This document shows positions 10,601 through 19,090 of a stretch of 64,000 nucleotides of DNA, one piece after another. The stretch comes from JAVVVD01 sp036652795 (lineage in GTDB: Bacteria > Bacillota > Clostridia > Christensenellales > CAG-138). The notes beneath the pieces are model-generated. The model saw only the letters and a program-made list of their open reading frames with translations. It ran no database searches and had not been told where the DNA came from. A program made the position numbers and the translations under genes. Each line of letters begins with the position of its first letter. Position 1 is the first letter of the stretch. The stretch lies in assembly GCA_036652795.1 (NCBI GenBank), contig JAVVVD010000005.1:1-64000 (forward strand), read 5' to 3'.

Positions 10601-11382
10601 TCAAAGAACAGTGCATTAAGCAAGCTCCGTGCGCTCTCCTCTGTTGGAGGCTCGCCCGGGCGTTGTCTTTTATATATCTCTATGAGGCCATCCTCAACGC
10701 TTTTTGTCGTATCCTTGTCCAGCGTTATGAGCAAACGCTCCTCTTCGCCTAACAGGTCAATTATCTGCGCGTCAGTGCCATATCCCAGCGCGCGCAGCAA
10801 TGCCGTAATTGATACCTTGCGCTGGCGGTCTATCTTAACGTACATTATCTCGTTGCTGTCCGTTTCATATTCCAGCCATGCACCACGGTTTGGTATAACC
10901 TGAGCTGAAAACAGCTGTTTTCCGACTTTATCTATTGATTTTGAAAAATAAACTCCAGGTGAGCGCACGAGCTGACTTACTATAACGCGCTCTGCGCCGT
11001 TGATTATAAACGTACCCTGCTCGGTCATAAGCGGGAAATCGCCCATAAACACAGGCTGCTCCTTAACCTCGCCGGTTTCCTTATTTATAAGGCGTACCGT
11101 CACCTTTAGCGGTGCGCAAAAATTGGCATCCCTCTCCTTGCACTCATCAACAGGGTACTTGGGGTTGTCAAAGTCTATCTTATAATCTACAAACTCCAAT
11201 ACCAGCTTTTCCGAATAGTCGGTTATGGGGGATATGTCCGCAAGCACTTCCCGCAAGTCTTCCTCCACAAATCGCTTGTACGAATTCTTTTGGACCTCGA
11301 TAAGATCCGGCATGTCGAGGACCTCATTGATGCGGGAAAAGCTAATGCGCTTTCTTGTGCCAGTTTGCACCTCATGCATCAT
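7666..11382 (-). CDS. rpoB: RNA polymerase subunit beta
   Basis: About 1238 residues. The rifampicin-binding region reads [20 protein letters not shown] and continues [12 protein letters not shown]; the residues aligned to E. coli D516, H526 and S531 are wild type, so no target-based rifampicin resistance is seen. The C-terminus has [20 protein letters not shown]. The tail after about residue 1160 is very acidic and low in complexity, a lineage-specific extension. I prefer the ATG at 11382, which has TAGGAG eight bases upstream; the GTG at 11391 overlaps that site. A promoter with TTGACA lies in the 250-base gap upstream. Confidence 0.98.
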   Translation of the reverse strand: [1238 protein letters not shown]

Positions 11383-11552
11383 CGCGTTCACTCCTAACTA
11401 ACCGTATAATCACGGCTTATATTGGTAGCGCGCCACTTTGGCAAAATATTCCCATTTTATTATGGAAGTATACCCAAAACATGGTGTTTGTGGCAGCCAT
11501 TTCCGAAAAAATTGCCCTATACCCGCAGACTACCATGCTAACGCAGTTTATT

Positions 11553-11581
11553 AGTGTATCACTGCGTTACAAGATTGTCAA
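11553..11581 (-). promoter_or_regulatory. Promoter upstream of rpoBC
   Basis: On the minus strand TTGACA (11576-11581), 17 bases, then TACACT (11553-11558). Transcription would begin near 11546 and give a leader of about 165 bases before rpoB. The rest of the 255-base gap between rpoB and the PIN/TRAM gene shows no further feature. Confidence 0.65.
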
Positions 11582-11637
11582 CGGGCATTGCCGTTTTCCT
11601 TAAATGATTTTGCGCTATATGCTCCTTGGTTATAATC

Positions 11638-12738
11638 TCACTTTATCCTTGCAAATACCATCCGTCCAGCTGACGTCTGCAAAACGCTCGTTACAACCGT
11701 GTCCACCGTTTCGCCCACATATTTCCTGCCTCCGTCCACCACTATCATGGTGCCGTCATCAAGATATGCCACGCCCTGTCCGGCTTCTTTGCCTTCCTTC
11801 ATTATCATCGCGCGCATTTCTTCGCCCGGCAGCACCACCGGTTTTATGGCGTTTGCCAGCTCGTTTATATTAAGCACCGGCACACGCTGCACGCCCGCTA
11901 CCTTGTTGAGGTTATAATCGTTTGTAACAACTACTCCACCTAAATCATATGCTAGCTTGATTAATTTGGCATCCACCTCCGATATGTCATCATAATCGGT
12001 ATCTATCACCTTGATAGGCACCGGCAGTTCCTCCTGCATAGCATTTAATATATCCAGTCCGCGGCGTCCGCGGTTGCGCTTAAGCCCATCTGTGCTATCC
12101 GCAATATGCCTTAGCTCCTGCAACACGAACGCAGGCACTATCAGCATCCCTTCGACTATCCCCGTGCGGCATATGTCCGCTATACGTCCATCTATTATCA
12201 CAGATGTATCCAATATTTTGGGGCGCGCCATTGCACCATCCTTGGCAAGCGTTTTATCCTTGCTGCGTTTAAACCAGCTTGGCACATTTATCTCGCCCTT
12301 GCGCTTTGTAACGACAGACCAGCCTAAATAGCCAAAAGTAATATATAGCACCGCGCTTATTACAAATTTAAGCCACGTAAAAGTAAGCCCCAATGTAAGC
12401 GTGCTGCCTAGAAACGCAATAATCAGGCCGACCAGCAGCCCTACTACGCCGAAGAATATCTCCGGCAGGGTCATATCCGCTAATCCGCCTTCGGCCCGCC
12501 GTATTGTCTTTACAAATGAATCTATAAGCATGGGGGAAAAAACAATTGTTATGATTGCGGTAATAAGCCCCATTGCCACATAGATCAGTATCACGGCCCA
12601 TTTTTGGAATGCATCATGTATCCCCATAACCCCAAAGTACTCAAGCATCCCATTGACCAATGCCACGATCGCCGGACCAAGCGCCGCGCCTATTATGGTC
12701 ATGATAACCCTGCTTATCTTACGTGCCAAGTTTTGCAT
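11638..12738 (-). CDS. Membrane-anchored PIN/TRAM domain protein (YacL family)
   Basis: About 366 residues. Four hydrophobic segments occupy the first 150 residues. A PIN nuclease-like domain follows (about 175-295), beginning ILDTSVIIDGRIADI with acidic residues matching PIN metal ligands (D of LDTS, then VVTNDYNLN). The end is a TRAM RNA-binding domain (GQGVAYLDDGTMIVVDGG). YacL-type proteins are widespread in Gram-positive bacteria; they are presumed membrane-bound RNases but the target is not established. The ATG at 12738 is favoured over the TTG at 12741 because of GAGGG upstream. It lies 28 bases after carD, so the two share a transcript. Confidence 0.85.
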   Translation of the reverse strand: MQNLARKISRVIMTIIGAALGPAIVALVNGMLEYFGVMGIHDAFQKWAVILIYVAMGLITAIITIVFSPMLIDSFVKTIRRAEGGLADMTLPEIFFGVVGLLVGLIIAFLGSTLTLGLTFTWLKFVISAVLYITFGYLGWSVVTKRKGEINVPSWFKRSKDKTLAKDGAMARPKILDTSVIIDGRIADICRTGIVEGMLIVPAFVLQELRHIADSTDGLKRNRGRRGLDILNAMQEELPVPIKVIDTDYDDISEVDAKLIKLAYDLGGVVVTNDYNLNKVAGVQRVPVLNINELANAIKPVVLPGEEMRAMIMKEGKEAGQGVAYLDDGTMIVVDGGRKYVGETVDTVVTSVLQTSAGRMVFARIK

Positions 12739-12766
12739 CAACCCCCTCGGAATATTATGTGCGATC

Positions 12767-13234
12767 TTACTTTCCTAAAACGCTGTCGAATTCCGCCTCA
12801 TCCTTGCCGCTTGCCGTTGAAAGCTCGGCCAGCAATACCTGTCGCGCCGTCATAAGCATCTTGCGCTCACCCGCAGAAAGCCCTTTTTTTGAGTCTCGCT
12901 GTCTTAAGCACTTTACCACGTCCGCAACATCGTATATATTTCCGCCACGCAGCTTTGTATAGTTATCGCGATAGCGTTGATTCCAATTATCACTTTCCTC
13001 GCATGGCTCCTCTGTCATATATTCTACAACCGGGTCGCACTGCTCCGGCCCTATCACCGTGCGCAGACCTACCTGTCCGGCGGAGGTCACAGGCACCATC
13101 GCGGTCATTTTACCCATTATAAAACGCAGTACATAGTATTGCGCCGTTTCACCTAGCACTGTGCGTTCCTCAATGGACTCAATTACGCCCACGCCATGCA
13201 TTGGATAGCAAATCATTTCGCCCACTTCGAACAC
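12767..13234 (-). CDS. carD: CarD/CdnL-type RNA polymerase-binding regulator
   Basis: 155 residues. The N-terminal Tudor-like RNAP-interaction domain begins VFEVGEMICYPMHGVGVIES, followed by a helical DNA-binding C-terminal domain (NWNQRYRDNYTKLRGG). In other bacteria CarD binds RpoB and stabilises promoter open complexes, chiefly at rRNA genes. Starts with GTG after AAAGGAGTG. It has its own promoter and heads a carD-yacL unit lying immediately upstream of rpoBC, so the regulator is encoded next to its binding partner. Confidence 0.9.
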   Translation of the reverse strand: MFEVGEMICYPMHGVGVIESIEERTVLGETAQYYVLRFIMGKMTAMVPVTSAGQVGLRTVIGPEQCDPVVEYMTEEPCEESDNWNQRYRDNYTKLRGGNIYDVADVVKCLRQRDSKKGLSAGERKMLMTARQVLLAELSTASGKDEAEFDSVLGK

Positions 13235-13277
13235 AGCCTATCACTCCTTTTGTCAGAATATACTTTCTCTAAGTAAT

Positions 13278-13306
13278 ACTATACATTGTTTATCGAAAGG
13301 TGTCAA
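13278..13306 (-). promoter_or_regulatory. Promoter for carD
   Basis: Minus strand TTGACA (13301-13306), 17-base spacer, TATAGT (13278-13283). The predicted start of transcription is about 40 bases upstream of the GTG start codon. Confidence 0.8.
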
Positions 13307-13347
13307 ATTACTTTTGTGTAAAAATTTGTCGTTGATGCATAAAGTAA

Positions 13348-13370
13348 GGGCGAGACATATGGTCCCGCCC
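13348..13370 (-). terminator. Terminator after the tldD-pmbA pair
   Basis: Minus strand GGGCGGGAC and GTCTCGCCC pair across a six-base loop, followed by TTACTTTATG. The T-run is imperfect. It separates pmbA from the carD promoter. Confidence 0.6.
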
Positions 13371-13406
13371 AGGTTATACCGACGTGCTACTCATCCGAAA
13401 TGTATG

Positions 13407-14738
13407 TTATTCCCCTGCCACAACCAGTTCGCTTATCAACAGGCTTGGACTACCAAAGCAACCTGAGGATGGCATTCCAAATTTTAGATCATCGCCCACA
13501 GCGCTCACCCGCTTCATAAGTTCGATAAAAGAGCCGCCCACCGTTATCTGCTCCACAGCGCGCACCGTTTTGCCGTCCTTTACAAGCTGGCCCTTCGCAA
13601 GCAGCGAAAATTCTCCGCTGACTGCATCCACACCAGCGTGTGTACCTGAAATATCCGTTATTATCAGTCCATTGTCCAACTTGGCAACAAGCGAATCATA
13701 GCTGCTTTGCCCCGGCTTTATATAGAAGTTTGACGGTGTAACGCCCACAGGAGCGGCCGCGCCATTTCTCCCGCCATTGCTGGTGGAGGCAACAGCGGCC
13801 TTTTTAGCTGTTTTAAGGTTGTGCAACAGACTCTTTTGCACGCCGTTTTCCACAACATCCGTCAGCACCGAGGGAACGCCTTCACCATCGAACGCACGCG
13901 GAAAATCCTTATAGAACGGATCATCAACTATGCTTATTATATCAGCCGCGATGCTCTGCCCCTGTGTGTCCGCAAGCAAACTCAGTCCTTTTTGTGCGTT
14001 ATCCGCGCTAAACATAGGTGAAAACGCATCCAAAATATCCGCCGCAGCCGTATTTCTCAGCAGCACGCGATAGCTTCCTGCCGGCACGGATGATGCGCCC
14101 AATTTAATTACCGCCTCCAACACCGCTTCCTTGGCAGCCGCCTCCACGTCATGTGCAGCACTGCCAATACGGAAGGCAAAGCCGTCTTTAATTTCCCCAT
14201 CATTGCTTATTACCGGGCAGAGGTATGTCACCGCTATCTCACTCTCTTCCTCTGCGCAAAGTCCCAGCGTATTATACAGATTCACCCTGCCTTTTGCACT
14301 TATCAGCGTACATTGCGGCACGCGCAGCACACGTTTATCCTGTTCAAGCGCGGCTTTTTCCATCTGCAACGCAAGCTGTATCTTCTCACGCTCATCAAAT
14401 CGCATCAATGGAACGTCAGGGTTTTGCACGCTCACGTATTCGCTTTTACCCTGCATTGGCTGTTCGTCGTCATTCTCAATCGTTTTTGCGTTGTCCATCG
14501 CGCGCTCCACAAGCGCCTCAGGCTCCTCCAAAATCTCGGTATAAGCGTATCCATTTCTGCCATTAACCTGTACGCGCAAGTTGAGGCCGAACGTGCGGCT
14601 TACCGAATATTTATCAACTTCGCCTGAAAGCACCGTTACTTCGAATTGCTCGCCCTCAGTAAAATAAACCTCCGCAGCACCGCAGCCGGAGCCGAGCGCA
14701 TATTCAAACATCTTATCGCGGAATTGATCAAGTTTCAT
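13407..14738 (-). CDS. TldD/PmbA family protein, PmbA-like partner
   Basis: 443 residues. Matches the non-catalytic subunit type of the TldD/TldE (PmbA) metalloprotease: no HExxxH motif, with the conserved late segment YIKPGQSSYDSLVAKLDNG (about 325) and GTHAGVDAVSGEFSL. In E. coli the TldD-PmbA heterodimer degrades unfolded peptides and matures peptides such as microcin B17. The ATG at 14738 (MKLDQFRDKM) overlaps the TAA of tldD by one base and has GGAGGT upstream, so the pair is translationally coupled. A longer reading frame extends 38 codons further upstream but has no ribosome-binding site and lies inside tldD. Confidence 0.9.
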   Translation of the reverse strand: MKLDQFRDKMFEYALGSGCGAAEVYFTEGEQFEVTVLSGEVDKYSVSRTFGLNLRVQVNGRNGYAYTEILEEPEALVERAMDNAKTIENDDEQPMQGKSEYVSVQNPDVPLMRFDEREKIQLALQMEKAALEQDKRVLRVPQCTLISAKGRVNLYNTLGLCAEEESEIAVTYLCPVISNDGEIKDGFAFRIGSAAHDVEAAAKEAVLEAVIKLGASSVPAGSYRVLLRNTAAADILDAFSPMFSADNAQKGLSLLADTQGQSIAADIISIVDDPFYKDFPRAFDGEGVPSVLTDVVENGVQKSLLHNLKTAKKAAVASTSNGGRNGAAAPVGVTPSNFYIKPGQSSYDSLVAKLDNGLIITDISGTHAGVDAVSGEFSLLAKGQLVKDGKTVRAVEQITVGGSFIELMKRVSAVGDDLKFGMPSSGCFGSPSLLISELVVAGE

Positions 14739-16126
14739 TATAGCGCACCTCCCTTTCCGCCCACAGTAAGCCCGCTCACCCTTATACGCGGTTGGCCCAC
14801 GTTTGTTGGTACCGAGCCTGAGGTTGAGCCGCACATGCCCTGCTCCATCCACATTCTTTTGCCTATGCGCTCTATTTTCATAAGCACCTCAGAGCCATGG
14901 CCGATAAGCGTTGCTCCGCGCACAGGGCAGAATATTTTACCATCCTTTACCCAGTAGCCCTCAGATACCGAGAAGTTGAATTCGCCCGTCAGCGGGCTTA
15001 CTGAACCGCCGCCCATCTTCTTTGCAAACAGACCCTCACCCATGGTGCGTATCATCTCCTCATCATCGTCCATGCCAGGGGCAAAGAAGGTATTTGTCAT
15101 GCGCGATGTAGGCGCAAATTCATAGCCCTGCCTTCTGGAGGAGCCTGTCAGCGGATGATCCATCATGCGCGCACCCAGCTTATCCACAAGGTAGCTCTTG
15201 AGTATTCCATTTTCTATAAGCACATTGCGCTGACTTGGTGTACCCTCATCATCTATTGCAATACTTCCCCATTCGCCAGGTAACGTTCCATCATCTATCG
15301 CTGTAACTATGCTGCTCGCTATCCGCTGCCCAAGCTTGCCACAAAATTCCGAATTACCCTTGGCCACGCTCGTAGCCTCAAGTGAATGCACGCAGGCTTC
15401 ATGCAGTATAACACCGCCAAAACCGCCATCTATCACCACAGGCACATGTTTTGCGGGGCATTGCGGTGCGTGCAGCATCGTTACCGCTATCTTTGCAGCG
15501 CTTATGCCCTTTTGTTCAACATCTATCAGCTTAAAAGCCTCAAAGCCCATGCCGTAGCCCGGGCCCACATAGCCCGTCTGTGCTTCTCCGCCGGCCATTG
15601 CCACCGCTTCAATAAACATCCGCGCACGCGGCCGCCTATCCTCGCCCCATACTCCCTCGCTGTTGCACACCATTATGCGCTGATCCACATCCGAATACGT
15701 CACCGACGCCTGGCTTATCTCACTGCTATACGCCCTTGTCGCCGCATCCGCACGCTTCAGCAATGCCACACGCTGTGCATTATCAACATCTGAAAATGGA
15801 TGCTGTGGTATTTTTGCCATCTTTCGTATTGACGAAAATTGCTCTGTGTTAGCGTTTCGCGCGCCGCTTAACGCCGCCGCGGCAGCTCGCGCCGTTGCGA
15901 TAAGCGCACTCTCGCTTGTATCAGCCGTATACGCGTAGGCGCAACGCGATCCCAGCAGCACACGCACACCTGCGCCACATGCGCGCTTATATGCCGCATC
16001 CTCTACACACCCCTGTTCCATTGTTATACGGTTTGTTTCGGTATCTTCCATATATAGCTCTGAAAAGTCACCACCGGTTTCCAGTGCGGCAGACAGAACA
16101 TCCATTGCCAAGCTTTCCTTTATCAA
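14738..16126 (-). CDS. tldD: TldD family zinc metalloprotease
   Basis: 462 residues from the preferred start. It has the TldD zinc motif HEACVH (HExxxH) in GGVILHEACVHSLEATS, and the C-terminal FNFSVSEGYWVKDGK segment typical of the family. With PmbA it forms a peptide-degrading heterodimer in the cytoplasm. I chose TTG at 16126 (MIKESLAMDV) because AGGAGG is eight bases upstream; the open frame continues to a GTG at 16189 that has no visible ribosome-binding site. The TAATG overlap with pmbA indicates coupling. Substrate in this organism is unknown. Confidence 0.9.
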   Translation of the reverse strand: MIKESLAMDVLSAALETGGDFSELYMEDTETNRITMEQGCVEDAAYKRACGAGVRVLLGSRCAYAYTADTSESALIATARAAAAALSGARNANTEQFSSIRKMAKIPQHPFSDVDNAQRVALLKRADAATRAYSSEISQASVTYSDVDQRIMVCNSEGVWGEDRRPRARMFIEAVAMAGGEAQTGYVGPGYGMGFEAFKLIDVEQKGISAAKIAVTMLHAPQCPAKHVPVVIDGGFGGVILHEACVHSLEATSVAKGNSEFCGKLGQRIASSIVTAIDDGTLPGEWGSIAIDDEGTPSQRNVLIENGILKSYLVDKLGARMMDHPLTGSSRRQGYEFAPTSRMTNTFFAPGMDDDEEMIRTMGEGLFAKKMGGGSVSPLTGEFNFSVSEGYWVKDGKIFCPVRGATLIGHGSEVLMKIERIGKRMWMEQGMCGSTSGSVPTNVGQPRIRVSGLTVGGKGGAL

Positions 16127-16199
16127 GCCAACTTCCTCCTTATCGCCTATAATCCTTCTATTCATTACATTTGCTAAAATACGCGCCACCCATCAGTCT

Positions 16200-17498
16200 C
16201 TATTCCCTGCCATTTTTATCGCGGTTGGCACGTATCTTTCCCTCGCTGCCCAGCTCACCGGGTATATAATAGCTTTTGCCCAGCAGTGGATCCGGCATAT
16301 ATTGCTGCTGAACCATATGGCCTGGGTAATCATGCGGATATTTATAGCCTTTGCCATGACCAAGCCTCTCAGCCCCATAAAAGCTTGTATCGCGCAGATG
16401 CATCGGTACAGGCGCATCCGCAACCGTTGCCGCATCGCTAAATGCCCCGCTTATGGCAGTAACTACTGAATTTGACTTTGGGCTTTCGCATATAAATATT
16501 ATCGCCTGAGCGATGGATAATCGCGCCTCAGGCATACCCACTAGCTCCAGCGCCTGTCCTGCGCTTACCGCCTGCACCATAGCCTGCGGGTTGGCCAGCC
16601 CCACATCCTCGGACGCATGTGCGATGATACGCCTTACTATTATGCGCGGATCTATCCCCGCATATATAAGACTAGCAAACCATGCCAGCGCTGCGTCAGT
16701 ATCCCCACCCCTGAGGCTTTTGCAAAATGCCGACAGCATATCGTAAAATTGCTGTTCGTCACACTTTACTATCTTTTGCTGCACGGACTCCGCCGCTATC
16801 TCCTTTGTTACGTGTATCCTGCCCTTTTCCGGCTGCGTTGTCAATATAGCAAGCTCCACTGCATTTAGTGCGCTGCGCGCATCCCCATTGGCAACATATG
16901 CGATATGATCTATGGCGTCCTCGTCAAAATCAACGCCATAGTTGCCCATACCCCGTTCCTTATCACCAATCGCTACAAGCATACTGCGCTTTACATCCTC
17001 AAATGTAAGCGGGTAAAATTGAAACAGCCTACAGCGCGACACTATTGCGCCCGTCATGGATACCATTGGATTTTCGGTGGTAGATCCTATAAATTTAATC
17101 AGGCCCTTTTCCAGCGCAGGCAATATGCTGTCGGACTGGGTTTTGCTCCACCTGTGGCACTCATCCAGCAAAAGATATGTGTTTTTATCATACAGTTTAA
17201 GCTGATTTTCAGCCTGTTCAATCACCTCGCGCACGTCCTTAACGCCAGCAGTCACCGCATTTAGTTTAACAAATTCCGAATCTGTGCTGTTGGCCACTAC
17301 GCTTGCAAGTGTGGTTTTTCCGCAGCCAGGAGGACCGAAAAATATGCTGGATTGCAGCGTATCCGTCTCTATCGCGCGGCGCAGCAGCTTGCCATGCCCA
17401 ACTATGTGTGGCTGGCCTATAAACTCATCCAATGTGCGTGGGCGCATTCTGTCCGCAAGCGGAGCGCGTTTATTTAACTTTTCGCTGAAAAGATCCAC
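16200..17498 (-). CDS. rarA: Replication-associated recombination ATPase RarA
   Basis: About 432 residues, AAA+ clamp-loader-like ATPase that acts at stalled replication forks. Walker A GPPGCGKTT (about residue 54) and Walker B LLLDECHRW are clear, with the family C-terminal domain GHGKGYKYPHDYPGHM. The usual RarA Walker B context DEVHRFNKAQQD is here DECHRWSKTQSD, a mild divergence. GTG at 17498 (MDLFSEKL) is favoured, with GAGGT eight bases upstream; a TTG at 17513 overlaps that site. It has its own promoter and is divergent from the MATE gene. Confidence 0.93.
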   Translation of the reverse strand: MDLFSEKLNKRAPLADRMRPRTLDEFIGQPHIVGHGKLLRRAIETDTLQSSIFFGPPGCGKTTLASVVANSTDSEFVKLNAVTAGVKDVREVIEQAENQLKLYDKNTYLLLDECHRWSKTQSDSILPALEKGLIKFIGSTTENPMVSMTGAIVSRCRLFQFYPLTFEDVKRSMLVAIGDKERGMGNYGVDFDEDAIDHIAYVANGDARSALNAVELAILTTQPEKGRIHVTKEIAAESVQQKIVKCDEQQFYDMLSAFCKSLRGGDTDAALAWFASLIYAGIDPRIIVRRIIAHASEDVGLANPQAMVQAVSAGQALELVGMPEARLSIAQAIIFICESPKSNSVVTAISGAFSDAATVADAPVPMHLRDTSFYGAERLGHGKGYKYPHDYPGHMVQQQYMPDPLLGKSYYIPGELGSEGKIRANRDKNGRE

Positions 17499-17530
17499 TA
17501 AATATAACCTCAAACAATAATGTTGTCCAT

Positions 17531-17559
17531 ATTATACTTTAATTATTTACTTTGTACAA
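17531..17559 (-). promoter_or_regulatory. Promoter for rarA
   Basis: Minus strand TTGTAC (17554-17559), 17 bases, TATAAT (17531-17536). Predicted start of transcription near 17524, about 26 bases before the GTG start codon. It is back to back with the promoter of the divergent MATE gene. Confidence 0.75.
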
Positions 17560-17567
17560 TCGTACGC

Positions 17568-17595
17568 TTGCACAATGGAATAGTTGAGTTATAAT
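17568..17595 (+). promoter_or_regulatory. Promoter for MATE exporter, possibly leaderless
   Basis: TTGCAC (17568-17573), 16 bases, TATAAT (17590-17595). Transcription would start at about 17602, only a few bases before the ATG at 17605, and no Shine-Dalgarno sequence is present. Confidence 0.55.
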
Positions 17596-17604
17596 TAATG
17601 CATT

Positions 17605-19014
17605 ATGAAAAATCAACTTGATCTGCTGGACGGTTCGCTCCATCCCGCAAAAATAATATGGTATCTTGCCTGGCCCACAATGCTTGAGCAGATACTGCTT
17701 ACGCTTGTGCAATATGTTGACACGGCTATGGTCGGTAGCCTTGGCGAATCAGCCACCGCCTCAATAGCATTGGTCATCTCCACAACGTGGCTTATGAACG
17801 GCATATTTGCGGCCGTAGGCATAGGCTTTGGCGTGTTGGTCGGCCGCAGTATAGGCGCTGGCAACAGGGAAAAGACTGCTGCCGTAATGCGTCAAAGTAT
17901 GCTTGCCGTGCTTGTTTTGGGGTTATTTCTCACCGGCGTAATGCTGCTTATTGCACCGAGTCTGCCCCGCTGGCTTGGCGCCGACCCATCCATATGCGCT
18001 GATGCCACAGCCTACGCAAGCATAATCGGCGCTTCATACCTGTTTAACCTTGCCGTCAACGTATGCAGCAATGTAATCCGCTGCAGCGGCGATACCCGTA
18101 CACCTCTGGTGTTCAATACGCTTACAAACATCATCAACGTCATCCTTAATTACTTTTTAATATTCTCCACGCGCACGGTGAGTATATTTGGCGCTTCCTT
18201 CACGATGTGGGGTGCAGGTATGGGAGTTTCTGGTGCAGCCATAGCGACTTCGATCTCGGTCGCATTCTCCGGCGTTATGCTCACCCGCGCGCTCTTTACA
18301 AAAACACCTGTACGCATATCCTTAAAGGACAGCTTCAAACCAAACCCGCCCATATTAAAGGAGGCGCTGTGGCTTGGCTCGCCAATGGCGATGGAGCGCA
18401 TAACCCTATCCCTTGGGCAGATAGCATTCACCGCAATAGTTACCCATCTTGGTACCACTGCGCTGGCGGCTAACCATCTTGCCATCACCGCCGAGGGTAT
18501 GACGTACCTGCCTGCCTTCGGCATATCCGCTGCTGCCACCACACTGATAGCGCAGAGTCTTGGTGCAAACAAACCCCAGCTTGCCCGTCTCTATGGTCGC
18601 TATTCAATCCTAGGCGGACTGATGTTTATGACGCTTATGGGCGCCGTACTGTTTTTCAGTGCGCAACCGCTAATATCTATTTTTACCCCTGTAAAGGATG
18701 TTGTCTCGCTAGGCGGCAGCGTGCTGCGGCTTGAGGCCTTTGCCCAGCCATTCGTTGCGCTCTCCATCGTTACATTCGGCGTACTGCGCGGCGCGGGCGA
18801 TACCAAATGGCCATTCATCATATGTGCTATAAGCATGTGGTTCATCCGCATACCGGTGGCCTATATACTTGTGAATTATACATCTATTGGCCTTATGGGC
18901 GCATGGATAGCCATGGTAAGCGACCTTGTTGTGCGCGGTTTCATCTCTATAGGGAGATTTCTTCGCGGCAAATGGGCAGGCGCGTGGAAGCAAAGCCCAA
19001 ATGCGTCTGAATAA
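17605..19014 (+). CDS. MATE family multidrug/cation exporter
   Basis: 469 residues with about 12 hydrophobic segments and the MATE opening YLAWPTMLEQILLTLVQYVD (about residues 19-38) with DTAMVG. MATE proteins export cationic drugs or metabolites using a sodium or proton gradient. The ATG has no visible ribosome-binding site and lies just after a TATAAT box, suggesting a leaderless message. It is convergent with a second MATE gene; the two share a bidirectional terminator. Substrate cannot be told. Confidence 0.9.
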   Translation: MKNQLDLLDGSLHPAKIIWYLAWPTMLEQILLTLVQYVDTAMVGSLGESATASIALVISTTWLMNGIFAAVGIGFGVLVGRSIGAGNREKTAAVMRQSMLAVLVLGLFLTGVMLLIAPSLPRWLGADPSICADATAYASIIGASYLFNLAVNVCSNVIRCSGDTRTPLVFNTLTNIINVILNYFLIFSTRTVSIFGASFTMWGAGMGVSGAAIATSISVAFSGVMLTRALFTKTPVRISLKDSFKPNPPILKEALWLGSPMAMERITLSLGQIAFTAIVTHLGTTALAANHLAITAEGMTYLPAFGISAAATTLIAQSLGANKPQLARLYGRYSILGGLMFMTLMGAVLFFSAQPLISIFTPVKDVVSLGGSVLRLEAFAQPFVALSIVTFGVLRGAGDTKWPFIICAISMWFIRIPVAYILVNYTSIGLMGAWIAMVSDLVVRGFISIGRFLRGKWAGAWKQSPNASE

Positions 19015-19030
19015 GCAATCCATACTCAAA

Positions 19031-19069
19031 GAGGCTATTCATTTTTTTAGAATAGCCTCTCTTTTTTTA
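19031..19069 (+). terminator. Intrinsic terminator after the MATE gene
   Basis: GAGGCTATTC (19031-19040) pairs with GAATAGCCTC (19050-19059) in a perfect 10-bp stem, followed by TCTTTTTTT. It may also stop transcripts of the convergent minus-strand MATE gene. Confidence 0.92.
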
Positions 19070-19090
19070 ACCGATTTATGCGGTATTATT

